From positions 21,192,489-21,256,488 of the forward strand of contig NC_092572.1 of the NCBI RefSeq assembly GCF_037975245.1: a stretch of DNA of 64,000 nucleotides, written 5' to 3'. The notes under the pieces are model-generated. The model had not been told where the DNA came from, made no database searches, and worked only from the letters and a program-made list of their open reading frames with translations. This stretch comes from Apostichopus japonicus (lineage: Eukaryota; Echinodermata; Holothuroidea; Aspidochirotida; Stichopodidae). Position 1 is the first letter of the stretch. Every line of letters starts with the position of its first letter. Made by a program: the position numbers and the translations under genes. Below are positions 12,105-24,300 of this stretch, in pieces.

Positions 12105-13310
12105 ATAATAATTATAATAATACCAAACACTTATATAGCGCGATAAGCACCTGCATCAATGCGCTTTACAAAAATAGAATAAATCTTATAAACTACACAA
12201 TTAACACATGATTAAAATTCCCAATTAAATACAATGGAAAGATAACCTTAAAAAATGCATGTAAAATCAATGTAGACAGTTAAGAAAAGTTATGTTAAAA
12301 CAACCACCAATGATATATACACTGCGATGAATAGTCCAAATCTCAAAAACAAAAAATATGACAAGTTAAAAAACAGTTTTAAAAAGATGCGTTTTCAGGA
12401 CGAGATTTGAACAGAGTTGTAGTTTGTGGAGTTCTGAGTTGGAGAGGAAGGGAATTCCACATTTTTTGGCGCAACCAACGCGAAGCTTCTACAGTATGTT
12501 ACCGTTTTGCAAGGAGTTTCTTGTAGGATAATGCAGAGATGAAGATCGTACAGTCCGACTAGGTTGATAATCTAAAACGAGGTCAGAGATGTACGTAGGT
12601 GCCTGGCCGTTCATGGCCTTGAAAGTTGTAAGAAGAAGCTTATACACAATCCTCTCGCGAATTGGCAGCCAATGTAACTCGAACATAACCGGGGAGATGT
12701 GGTCGCGTTTCTTGCTCAAAGTAATGACCCTTGCCGCCATATGCTGCGGATGCGCTGAAGCTCACTGAGTTCCTTATCCGGGAGACCGAAAAGAAGCATC
12801 TTGCAGTAGTCCAACCGGGACGAGATGAACGCATGAACCAGTTTCTCAGCAATTGCTTTATCAAGGTAACGACGTATCTTGGCAATTCTCCTGATGGCAA
12901 AGGACGCTGTCCTACACACACTATTTATATACCTGCTCATGGCAAGACAACTATCAAGTAGCACACCAAAATTGCGACCTTCCTTTGATGGAGAAATTGT
13001 ACTGTTGCCGATATTGATGTTTACATTGACGACGTTCTTGGCAAATCGCGATGTGACATGGAGTTACTCGGTTTTGGAGTTATTCAACATGAGTTTGTCA
13101 TGCCATCCAAGAGCGAATACCCGCAATGCAATTCTCAAGTGTGGTCACAGTTCTAACGCGATTTGATGGCGTAATCACCACGTATAGCTGTGTATCATTT
13201 GCGTAGGAGACACTGGAAAGGCTATGCTTATTAATGATGTCCTCGATTGGAGCATTTCAGGGTCGACAACTAAACCTTGAGGGACACCCCATTCAAGTCC
13301 AGTTGACATT
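12105..13310 (-). mobile_element. LINE fragment (CR1/jockey-like), dead reverse transcriptase and 3' end
   Basis: On the minus strand, going down: GVPQGLVVDP near 13290 (motif equivalent to VPQGSVLGP), SYANDTQLYVV near 13200 (catalytic YADD changed to YAND), SSRLDYCKMLLFGLP near 12800, then LHWLPIRERIVYKLLLTTFK and NGQAPTYISDLV near 12600. These are typical of the C-terminal half of CR1/L2/jockey-type LINE reverse transcriptases. The frame changes near 12720-12740 and again upstream, so it is not functional. The 3' end has 'gcgctatataagtg' and an ATTATA-like tail at 12105-12125. The copy is 5'-truncated beside the poly-G run at 13311. Confidence 0.8.
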
Positions 13311-14543
13311 GGGGGGGGGGGTTGGGGCGGGAGGGGTCAAACGGCCGGGGTTATACAAATCAATATATAAGACGTGTTATGTGGTTTCATCCTATGCGCC
13401 TCTTAGGACGACAATAAAGGTAAGAAGGACGGCGATGAAAGTATTACTCTTTACACCAAGACAGCCACAAGAAACAATAGTAAAGTCAGACCAAACGTCA
13501 CTTTCATGTTACTGCTTCCACCTGAAAATAAAAGTAAAGAGATGTGAACCCTTACACTTTGCTTGAAGCTCATTACATTTATTACGTTGTTCACTATAGG
13601 TGAAAACTCCTATCTCAATCAAAGTTAACAGTAAAACTGATATCGAGTTTATCTAACCCGAGTCTTAATGCTCTCCATGTACAGAGACATGGGGTATGCA
13701 AATAGTTAAACAAGTTGGTAAAGAGAGGACATATTCTGCATGTAGCCATATCTTTTCATTGTACTCATAAATAGTTTTACCTGATATCCCAAGTTTAATG
13801 TTTTATTTGTATCTTGATTGTACCGGCCAGTGTTCGTTTGTGAAACTTTGTAGATTTATAGTAAAGGCTGCTCGTACCGAAGTTATAGCCATGAAATGAT
13901 TTCCAATATAGAAAATTATAGTTTATAAAAGGTTCGTCTTTGTGTGTACCATATTAATTTGACGAGGCATAATCTCTTTTGTTTTCGAAAACATTTTCAA
14001 GTGATCGAAATAAAAAATGAACGGTATAATCTGAGTGACCCAATCGCAGTTGTCAGGTAATAACCTCATTTACTAACTTGACTGTATTATGGATGCCAGT
14101 AGAAAGAGAATACTGGCTTTATGGCATGTGAAGGATATCTTGACCATGCTGTTAACCTATTCCCATCCCCAAACGTGGCATTTCATTGCCTCGGACTCAG
14201 GCCTAATGGAGTCGGGAAAGAGGTTCAGAATATATAGCTCTGGTTTGTAGAGATATAGAGAGGCCTCTTTTATACCCAGTTCCTTGGTTGTTTCGATGCG
14301 TTCGTAAGTAAGCCTTTGGAGAATTATTTGGCTGTAAGATTCCATTACCATTCAGTACGTACTTGGGAAAATTCATCAAATGCAACTCGCTCTTAATAAT
14401 ATCAAATTCACAGGACGAAATTGACATAATTTAGGGGGAAAAAACATACTTTCGTTGGTCTACGGTAATATAATAATATATCGCGATCTATAAGAAACTA
14501 TAAAGGTAGTTCCAGCAAGTTGCACAGTAACTTATAATAAGTT
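13311..14543. other. no gene resolved; may hold the 3' exons of the LU-EGF gene
   Basis: Begins with a poly-G run. The upstream minus-strand gene has a phase-1 donor at 15355, so at least one more exon must lie below it. A possible acceptor near 14075 would add only eight residues and a stop, and open frames at 14157-14427 do not fit the phase. I therefore assign no exon here. Confidence 0.35.
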
Positions 14544-15242
14544 AAAGGAATAACGAAGGCAGGGAAAAAAGACAATGTATCTTATTCAGTAACCTAAAAA
14601 CTCTCTAATATTCGATTTTTATGTTAACCGCTTCCTGTCTGACTGAATACGCTCCCTTTCGAAATTGGCTCCTAAGGCCTCACCACAATGCACAGTATAC
14701 GCCGCCTTTTGATAACGTAATACGCCTAAAATTCCATATTAATGACGTCACCGAACCGAATTGTACAGTTGCTTATAATAGCGTTTTCGACTTCAATATA
14801 TTGCGCATTTATATGCATCTGTGTTATAACATGATAACACGTAACACGTGTTATGTGAGGCACAATTTATTGCGGCCTGTGTTAAAAAAAATATATAAAA
14901 ATATAAAAAATATAAAAATATTTTATATTATATAAAAATATAAAAAATAAAAAAAAAATAAAAATAAAAAAATATATATATATAATACCACTACGATTTA
15001 CTGTATTGTATCTTTAACATATCTAGCTCTCGCATGCTCCCAAGAACAAATATAAGCTCACACCTTTTCGGCTTGGGTGATGGATGACGTTCGGCTTACT
15101 GTGGATTCACCACTAGCCAATTTTAAAAACGAGCGTATTCAGTCAAACAGGGTAGCGGATAACTTAAAAATCGAATATTAGAGAGTTTTTAGGTTACCGA
15201 ATTAGATGAATTGTCTTTGATCCTTGCCTTCGTTATTCGTTT
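14544..15242. mobile_element. 700-bp MITE-like element with about 127-bp terminal inverted repeats
   Basis: The left arm (14544-14670) contains 'gaataacgaaggcag', 'aacctaaaaactctctaata' and 'gactgaatacgctc'. The right arm (15115-15242) is the reverse complement with scattered mismatches and gaps and ends 'cttcgttattcgttt'. The interior is AT-rich, with an A/T-only stretch around 14880-14990, and has no credible protein. It lies just past the last identified exon of the LU-EGF gene, so it is probably intronic or in the 3' flank. Confidence 0.75.
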
Positions 15243-15355
15243 CAAAATACGGTGCTCGTGTGAACGTACGAGCACGATTATTTGTCGTTGCTATCGTATT
15301 GTATTTGTGTGTGATCACAAAAGTTAGGCCTATCACAAACTTCGCATTCTCTTAC

Positions 15356-18300
15356 CAGTGCACTCCAGTGTATCCGCATCCACCTTGTAGTTTTCTTTGC
15401 AGACACATTGCGGGCCTGTGTTGATGTCAAGGCACACTGTATTGATTTTGTCACAGGTGAATTTCTCACACGTTACATCTTGTTCTAAACAAAAACAAAA
15501 AAACACAGTAACGACAAAACAGCTCCGCTGAGTCTGAAACGAACCTGGAATTTCATTATAGTTTGAAACATCCCTGATCAAGGCTGACACGAGCATCCTC
15601 ATACACACTGCTAACGTAGTGACATAGTTTAGCATAAGTTTACCATTTATTATTTCATATTTTAGTACATTAAGCGTACATTTCCCACATGTATCGTATA
15701 TCGTGTTTTCCCTAAGCACAATGGAAGCGTTTCAAGTAACGTAGACGGAAATGATGACAATTACCCAACTTAAGGAGGCAGAAAGTTACACATTTTTGAA
15801 TAATTTCAAATAAAGCATTTTTGTTGTAAAAAAAAACATGTATATTAATTAATTGAATTGTATCTCCCGTAAGAATTAATATAACGTATAGTTTAGCATA
15901 ACGTTGTGTTGTATTTTCATTTACTCTATACTTGTAGTTTTCTTTACTCTGTTCTATTTTATACACATTTTATTCTTTATACACAACGATGTAAAACACT
16001 TGTCGTAAACCTGGCTTTGAATATCTTTCTTTTAGTGATTGTTACGGCAGTTAAAGTAGATTGGAAACAGAAATAAAAACTTTTCGGCAAACCACTTTTT
16101 TTTTTAAGTACCTATGATCTTGCATTCCTTTCGCTCATCGTGTTGATAGCCTGGCTCGCAGACGCATTCTGGTCCGTTGGCTGTATCAGAACAAACTTCG
16201 TTCGGTTTGTTGCAGAAATTGTCATCCTCACAGGAAATATCTGAAAATGAAACACGATGAAAATGTGTGTTTTAGTGTTTGACTGATCTCACTCTTAACA
16301 ATCATTTCTTATTATGAGATTCCCCGACTTCAGTGGTAACAACTGTGATATGATAGAAAGGAAGAAACGAGGTTGTTAGTTCGACATACAGTTGTAATTT
16401 TGGACGCTGGTGTGCTGGGGAGGGGTTTTTCGTTTCGCTGCGTGCGGGTCGTCCTTCTGTACGTTTTTGAATGTTTCAGTGGGGGGGGGGTTGGGCGTTT
16501 TGTCTCTGCAGGTCGGCGGGCGTATGTTTTTTTGGCTCGCTAGACCTTAGTTTCGTTAATTGGTTTTATTGTTTAGTTCCTTGATATTGGTCTGTCTTCG
16601 TATGACACGTTATGCATTTACACTAATATGTCGTGCCAACCCTATTTGATAACGGTGTGCCTTTTACGTAAGTTGCTCAGCTGAACCCAAAACGTCTCTG
16701 GTAGGTGGACCTTCAATTATACGTTATCGGTGTTAATTGAGTTGAAAGACTTAAAGGTTTCTCGGCTTTTTGGCTAAGATCATGTGTAGTATCTGTTCCC
16801 TTTCGAAGAGAATGGTGATGCACACCCGACGATGATCACAACTGTCACAGTCCCGATGCAAGGGACTGGGGCTGAGAGCGGATCAGTCGTTTGGTAGTTT
16901 GGTTTTCGTGTCCAGGTTCTCCCTGGGTGACTTTTTCTTACAAAGTATCGGTGTTAAGTGAGTAGAAAGACTTAAATGAGAAATAATAACACTCTCAACA
17001 TTCTGTGACAAGGTTATTGGTTATGATGTTCTATGATTGGGCAATGCATGCAAGACATGTTCACTGGTAGTTTTACTCGAAACCCACATTGTATAGGTAC
17101 ATTGTATAGCTTGCACATATACAGTTTTGCCCATAGGCGTAGGTGCCGAATTTGAATGGGGGGGGGGGGGCTGTAACGACTTGGCCGCAAAAATATAACT
17201 AAAAATTTTCCCGTTCATTTCATATAGGCATGCATCGGTTATTACAATGCATCATCCGCGGGAAACTATTGTACTCAGCGAAATGTCTTTTGTAGATGCA
17301 GGAAAAGCATGGAGGGCCAATTATGTCAAATCTCTCTTTTACATTTCATTTATTTCGTCTATACATAAGAAATATAGAACAAAGTGGTATAGTATAAACA
17401 GGACACTAGAAAAACAGACTTTTTTTTAAACTATTGATTGCAGTTCTCTTTCTCTTTCAGAAGGTGCCCGAAAAATTATCACCAAATTGTCCGAATTTTC
17501 ACAAAATATTTGGTTGGGGGAGGAGGGGGGGGGGGGGGGGCGTAACCATTGCTTATTAACCAAAGCGAGTTCTCACTCACCTTTTGTTGTACAGGTATCT
17601 ATATCGCAATCACATACATCCTCTGAGCAAAAACAGGCCGGAGCATCAATCACAATAGCGTCAAAGTAAAAGTAATAACTTGAGTACTCATATTGTAAAT
17701 TATCTCTGATTTCGTCCATTATAAGACACCCTTGGTCCTTTCCGTCGGTGTAATCCTTTGGAATACAACGCCTCTCTATGACCTCAGCTCGTCCTCCCAC
17801 TGAGAAGAGTAAGAATGTAACCTAATGCATTATACGGCCTTTCACATCATCCCTGCGTACTTTCACTCATGAATCAACGACAACTGCTTCGCATATGCGA
17901 TATGTAAGTTGTATATAATATATGTATATAATATATGTTTATAATATATGCATATAATGTGTACACATATATAATGTTTATGTATATAATGTATATATAT
18001 AATGTATATTATAATGTATGTGTAAATATAATGTATATGTATATGTAAAAATATAATGTATAGTGTATATGTAAAAATAAAATGTATAATGTAAATATAA
18101 TGTATATGTATATAATGTAATATATGTATATAATATGTAATATGCGATATGTAATCAACGGCAACTGTTTCGCATTTGAGGAATGACAATAAAGTTAACT
18201 TAAAAATTACACAGTATAAAAATTCACATGTACGGTGTTCTTTTCTATACAAAATTTGGAAATATGGACGGTCGCTCTGTTTAAACTCAAAGCTACCTGT

Positions 18301-21300
18301 GCATGCTAACTCTGTAAGTAAACATAGTTGATAGTTGTTTTATGCAAGGGACAGAAGTATAGTACCCAACCCCCTGTGCCTACGACTTGGATAAGAAAAT
18401 GTTTTACCTCCATCAAGGAAGTACGTCAAATTCCCATGGACCTTCAAGCAGGCATGATCAGGGTTGCATGTGATGTAAACTACATCCGACGAGGTCAGAT
18501 CTCCATTTATGCATGCTTGGTTCAGAGCTCCATTTTGTTCATCCTGGTGGTCTGGAAAGTATCGCGAGTAGCAAGAGATACACTGCAGTCCCATGACTGA
18601 AAGAGTTTAGGTAAATTACCGAAAGAATATGCAACGATTTTTTTTCAGAAATGAAAAGTTTCTAATACCTCATAATAATCTTTATCTATATCCTCTTGTT
18701 ACTGGTGCAATGTGTCGTTGTCGACGTTTGATGGAGTACGGTAGGTATTCGCTTCCACAGAGGGTGTTCATATCGTGCTCTAAAATGAGGATCAGCAATC
18801 CAACATGGAAATCCCCATGACAAAGTTACTGGTATCGTTACATATGTTATTAAAGCAGTACGTAATAGTTGTATTTGCGCTGGATGTTCCTTTGAAAACT
18901 CTTGTGGGTTTTTCACATCAGCATCTAGTGTGATAGATCTCATGTTATTGCAAATACAAACTCACGGGTGGAAAATGTGTCTCCCAAATCTTGAAGCTAA
19001 CAAAGTTGAAACTGAACGTAACATATATGGAATCAGTTTTTACGTACCATCATCATCGGGGTAGTGAGGATGTATCTGTCTTTCGAAGTCTTCGACGTTT
19101 GTATTGCAGTCGTTGCCAATGCAGAAGCAGGCTTCTCCGGTGAAACTGGTTCTTGGAAGCTCACTGTTGGTATCGTTAAAACTCAGGATGTCTCCGGAGC
19201 GCGGATCTGACAAGCATTTGGCATCACCATGAAAGAGTGAGCGATGTTCACATCCCCGCTGTATCACATTTATGACGACATCACCGTCTGTAAGATCAAG
19301 CAGAATGGTAATCCTATAGTTTATATACCACCGTTGATATATTATGTGTGTGGCAATGTATTTGTATCCGTCCTTATGTATAGAAAGATTGATAACAAAT
19401 TTTCACTTTTAGCTTTCAAATTGTAATTTTTTTTAGTCAATCTGTTTTATCGCTTTACTCTTTACCAGTGCTTTTAATCGTTTTTCGATCTCATATTCCT
19501 GTTTTTATCTGTATATGGTATATGTATTTACTGTTTTATGTATTTACTGTTTTATGTCATTGTATATTCTAGATTGTTTGTAAAGCGCACAGATGCATCG
19601 CGCGTAGTGCGCTATATAAGACTTTATTTACATTACATTACAAGAATTGATATATATTACACAATATCTAGGTGCCAACAATCCTTTTCCTGTGACTTGA
19701 AGACGATTGCTTGACAATTACTGCATCAAAACAATGTCCTCCATAGCAATTTGCATTGCGCAGATATTATGTTTTTCTGTTTCTTCATAATATTAATAAT
19801 ATTTTTCCATAGAGTCTCTTTTGAAGAGGAATCTGTCATGATGAAATCACAGGCCACCCACTGTGATCCACTTCATGTCATCCTCTCAAAATAGGTAATA
19901 TTCAACCAACCATTGAGCCTATCGAGTTTAGGACTATAGACATTGACATGGGGCTTTCAATAAACCTTATGGATTTGTTTCGCTTGATACGATAGGCGTT
20001 TAACCGTGAATTATAGAGACACATATTAATGACTCTGTGTGCTCTGTTATCCTTTGTTTTGAGGATCACAAATAAATGACATACAGTACGGCCGCCCATT
20101 GCATACTACATCACAATGGATGTAAGAGATTTGTAAACACTTTCCAACAGTGATATGCATCAGTTTCGAAGATGTAGTTGCAAAGCTTACACATAATAAA
20201 TATATTTAATTCACAAGTGAGAGGATTCTGTAGGACTTGCTGTATATATGTTTGTATTACTGAAAGTGTATCGCAGTCTATTAATACTTATACTTTTTTT
20301 TCTTCTTTTTTTCGTTTACGACCTGTGTATAGGCCGATTTCCGATTGTGGACCATAAATTCAAATTCAATTCAATAATATGTACTTACATCCTTCAGAGT
20401 ACCTCGTCTCTGTTCCCACGACGGTTGCACACACGGACTCGGGACCACATGTATAAGATAGACCAAGACCTCTCTCGCATTGCATATCCTCTAGTGCCTT
20501 ACTCGTAGTGAAGTCACTCACAAAATGGCGGCTGCTGCAGGTGATGCATTGCTCTGTCAAAAAGTATCAAAAGCAATTAAATGTTTCTGTAAGGAACACT
20601 TAGATGCATGGTTTTCTCTTGCTAAAGAAATTATTACGAACTGTTCTGTTCTGTACGGGAATGATTCCAAACAACTATCCTGTGGGGTGTTTTTTCGTAT
20701 TCCTCTTAGCGGGGGCGGCGTGGTTTTGCGTTGTTTGTGGGGCGGTAGTGCTTTTGGGCGAGGACATTGGTAAGCCTACGAGTGGGCCACCTTTGCGTGG
20801 CTTTTAGCATTGGTCATTGACGGTGGGCACGATAGGCGTTCTAGTTACAGTTTTGTTTTCGGCCTTTTGGCTAAGATCATGTGTAGTATCTGTTCCCTTT
20901 CGATGGGAATGGTGATGCACACCCGACGATGATCACACAGTCACAGTCCCGATGCAAGGGCACTGGGGCTGAGAGCGGATCAGTCGTTTGGTAGTTTGGT
21001 TTTCGTGCCCAGGTTCTTTCCTGGGCGACTTTTCCTTTAAAAAAAAAGTTTTGTTTTCATTGGGGATCTGCATGGGGTTCGTAGCGCCGTGTTGGCCATG
21101 GCGTTTAGTTCTTAAGACCGATCCACGTAAAACATACGAAGCGCAACGAGAGAGTTTGGAAGTGATTTCTGTTTGACCAGGTATCGTTCATGGTTGGATA
21201 GCATGACTGGATTATAGACTGCTACATTGCACCAGGTTGTATAGGCTTTGTAAGTAATTTCTATGCCTCTTGTGACATTTTGGCGTCCCTATGGTTGGTT

Positions 21301-24300
21301 CACTTGGACTTGACAGTAGTAGCTTTATTTGAAGATTTCCTTTCGATCTAAGATGTGGACAGGGTATTATTTGATAATATCGCTTATTTTGTATTGACTT
21401 TTAACTGACCAAACATTATGCATTTGAATGTGATGCAAATGTCACGTATGAGATATGTCTCTGAACAGGTATGGAAGCTTCATTAAGCTTATTTTAAATT
21501 GCATTGATTCATTTACCAATAGTCAACGAAGCCTGTCTTAAGGAGTGTTCCTTACACTTGAACCTGTCCAATTGAGACTTGATTCTCCATTTTTTGTTTA
21601 GTTAATGATATATCACTAATAGTAAGAAATACCTTAGTTACATTTTTAATTCAATATTTCATATTAGCAGTCTTCATGCGATTCATACTAAATCAAGTCA
21701 CAATGACTATCATGATTATCGTGTATTATCGTGGAATCACGCATATGTCGTATAGTTTTACAATACTGTTACATTCGGTACCTAAACACCAACACACGAG
21801 GGCCAAGGAACACTGTCAACAACAAAAAGATCCCAATAACTGGCTAGAGTGCGTATAGGTACTAACAATATCCTTTGTTTGTTGCTACATTTTGTTTGCA
21901 TCCGTGGCATTCTCAGTGCCGTTCTGGCCATCAAACTTTTGGTTCCGCTTGGTGGATCAAGTAAAAAGCACTGACAAATACCCCCCCTGTTCCAAGGGTG
22001 GATGTATGGCGTGAAGATAGACAAGAATATATACGCAATGTTAACAAACTACACAAATATATTTTGTATTGTAAACCGCGCGTTTAAATACTCCCTTACC
22101 TGTTACTGACCGACATTGAAACCTGTCATCGAATCCGAACCCATCTAAACATTCACACCTTGGTGCAAGATTTCCGTCAACACATACCTCATTCTCACCG
22201 GGGCAGAAATCAAACTCAGCACAGGTTCTTCGTACTATAGAGATAACATTGCAGAAAACATTTTAGAAAATGTAATACCATTTTTCCAAACCTTGGTATA
22301 TGATCATCGGAGAGGATTGTTATATTCTTAGGGTATTGGTGATTGTAGAACTTAAGAACATTATCTATAGCATGGCATATGCCATCAACTAAATACATTG
22401 ACACGTTCTTTTGTTATTCATAATATGCCTTAGTGGGACTTAGTGGGACTCGATGACATGTGATTCTTCAAACTTTTCACAAACCATCAAACTTAGGTCT
22501 TAGACAACGTCCAATGTTGGGTGGATCACCTAAATAGTATATCGTCATGATGTTTCTATGTCTATTGCTCTACGATGATACCTACCGTTATTGAAACATA
22601 CTTCGGGGTCACAATCACACAGAGAAGTATTACAGTAGCATATCCCTCCCATGAATTCAATAGTATCTATAGCGCTGTACGACCCAAAAGTATCGGAAAG
22701 TGCAGATTCAGGAAGACATCCTTTGTCCATGTTAACTTGCTCATCTGGCAACAAACATCTACGCTCATGCAATTCAGCAGGAAAATCGACTAAGTGAAGA
22801 AAATGAAAAACATGCATGTTCTTTTTAATCGTGACGGCAGGGCCTTTTTTCTAAGAATTCAGAAGTGGAGGGGGGAGGGGGGGAGGAAACAAATCCAAGA
22901 AGAGACTTTTACCAATCCCTGTCCCTTTCCTCTCCTTGGCAAGAAGGACAGATTTTAAAGGACGTAATTTTGCAAATGTTTGAGATCAAGTCACATTTCC
23001 GAAAAAGCAGATGGAATATGTGAGAGAAAAAAATATCGCATTTTCGAAAAGTTCGGAGATAAGATCAGTGTAAACATGGAGATAAACAAAAAAGCTGAAA
23101 ATATCAAAGTCCTATTTGGGCCACGGTTACAAAGATATGAATATATTCCAGGGTATATCTTCAAACCCCAACGGTTTTCCGCTACCTCACTTTTTGATGG
23201 TTTACTAAGCCAATGCTGTAATGTCTTTGAACCCATTGGATCCAGGGAGTGACAAATCCAAACCAAACTTACCATAAAATATGAGGGCAGGCTTTTACGT
23301 GTCCTTAGAAATCAAATTCGTCACAAAAGCTCTTTCCATATTTGGGAAAGATCATTCTATCACATAACTGTGATGCAAAAAGTCCCTAAACTTTACCCTA
23401 ACTTCATGTCAATGTGCAGATCCATCGACCTTATTCTCTCCTGTTAGAGGATGAGTTTTCAGTTCATTTGTCAAAACCCTATATTACAGCTCTATGTTAG
23501 TATGAATGAATGCAGAATTTGGGATCAATTTGTCGATTTGTATATTAGGGTGAAGGTCGAAGATTTCCAGACTTTCCATAAATGCAACAAAAAATAGAAA
23601 ATATGAAATAATACGTATAGACCTACACGGTGGACCACACGGAGAGGGGGGGGGGGGGACTACTCTACTGGGGGCAACACAGTGTACTGGGGGCAACACA
23701 GTGTACTGGGGGCAACACAGTGTACTGGGGGCAACACAGTGTACTGGGGGCAACACAGTGTACTGGGGGCAACACAGTGTACTGGGGGCAACACAGTGTA
23801 CTGGGGGCAACACAGTGTACTGGGGGCAACACAGTGTACTGGGGGCAACACAGTGTACTGGGGGCAGCACAGTACTGAGGGCAGCACAGTGTACTGAGGG
23901 CAACACAGTGTACTGGGGGCAACACAGTGTACTGAGGGCAGTGTGTTGCAAATGGCCCCGTTTTTTATGTGAGTGAAATGCTGTGTAACTCGTTGCGTGA
24001 TGTGGTTTGTGATCCTTTTTTACAAAGGGCAAGATCGGAAAACACCTCAGACAGGGATCAACTTGTTTGTGCTTGACAACCGTACATACACCTCTCATAC
24101 AATCGATTTCAATTCAATTAATTGGACCTTTCTTAACATTCTGAACAATTGGTATCACGCTACGCATACCACGCCTGTGGGTGGGAACGGTGGTAAGTAT
24201 TTTATGCACTATACGCGTACGAGTACTTTTATGCACTATACGCGTACTTTATGCGTATATACGCGTATATACGCGTATATACTATAAGCTATACTATACG

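Noticed and set aside
14030-14076. Short terminal exon adding eight residues after EGF3
   Set aside because: The acceptor near 14075 is acceptable and the phase fits, but such short matches are expected by chance; kept only as a possibility.
14157-14427. Terminal exon (cytoplasmic tail) of the LU-EGF gene
   Set aside because: The phase-1 junction from 15356 leads to a stop with the only nearby acceptor, and the open frames have no membrane segment.
16756-16945. Genuine U2 snRNA gene
   Set aside because: Only the first 40 or so nucleotides match U2; the Sm-site region and stem-loops III/IV are replaced, and insertion duplications flank it.
17863-18252. 129-codon minus-strand protein rich in Tyr, Ile and His
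   Set aside because: Low-complexity translation of the TATAATGTA repeat.
23484-24098. 204-codon minus-strand gene
   Set aside because: Its core is the 19-bp tandem array; flanking residues show no domain or splice logic.
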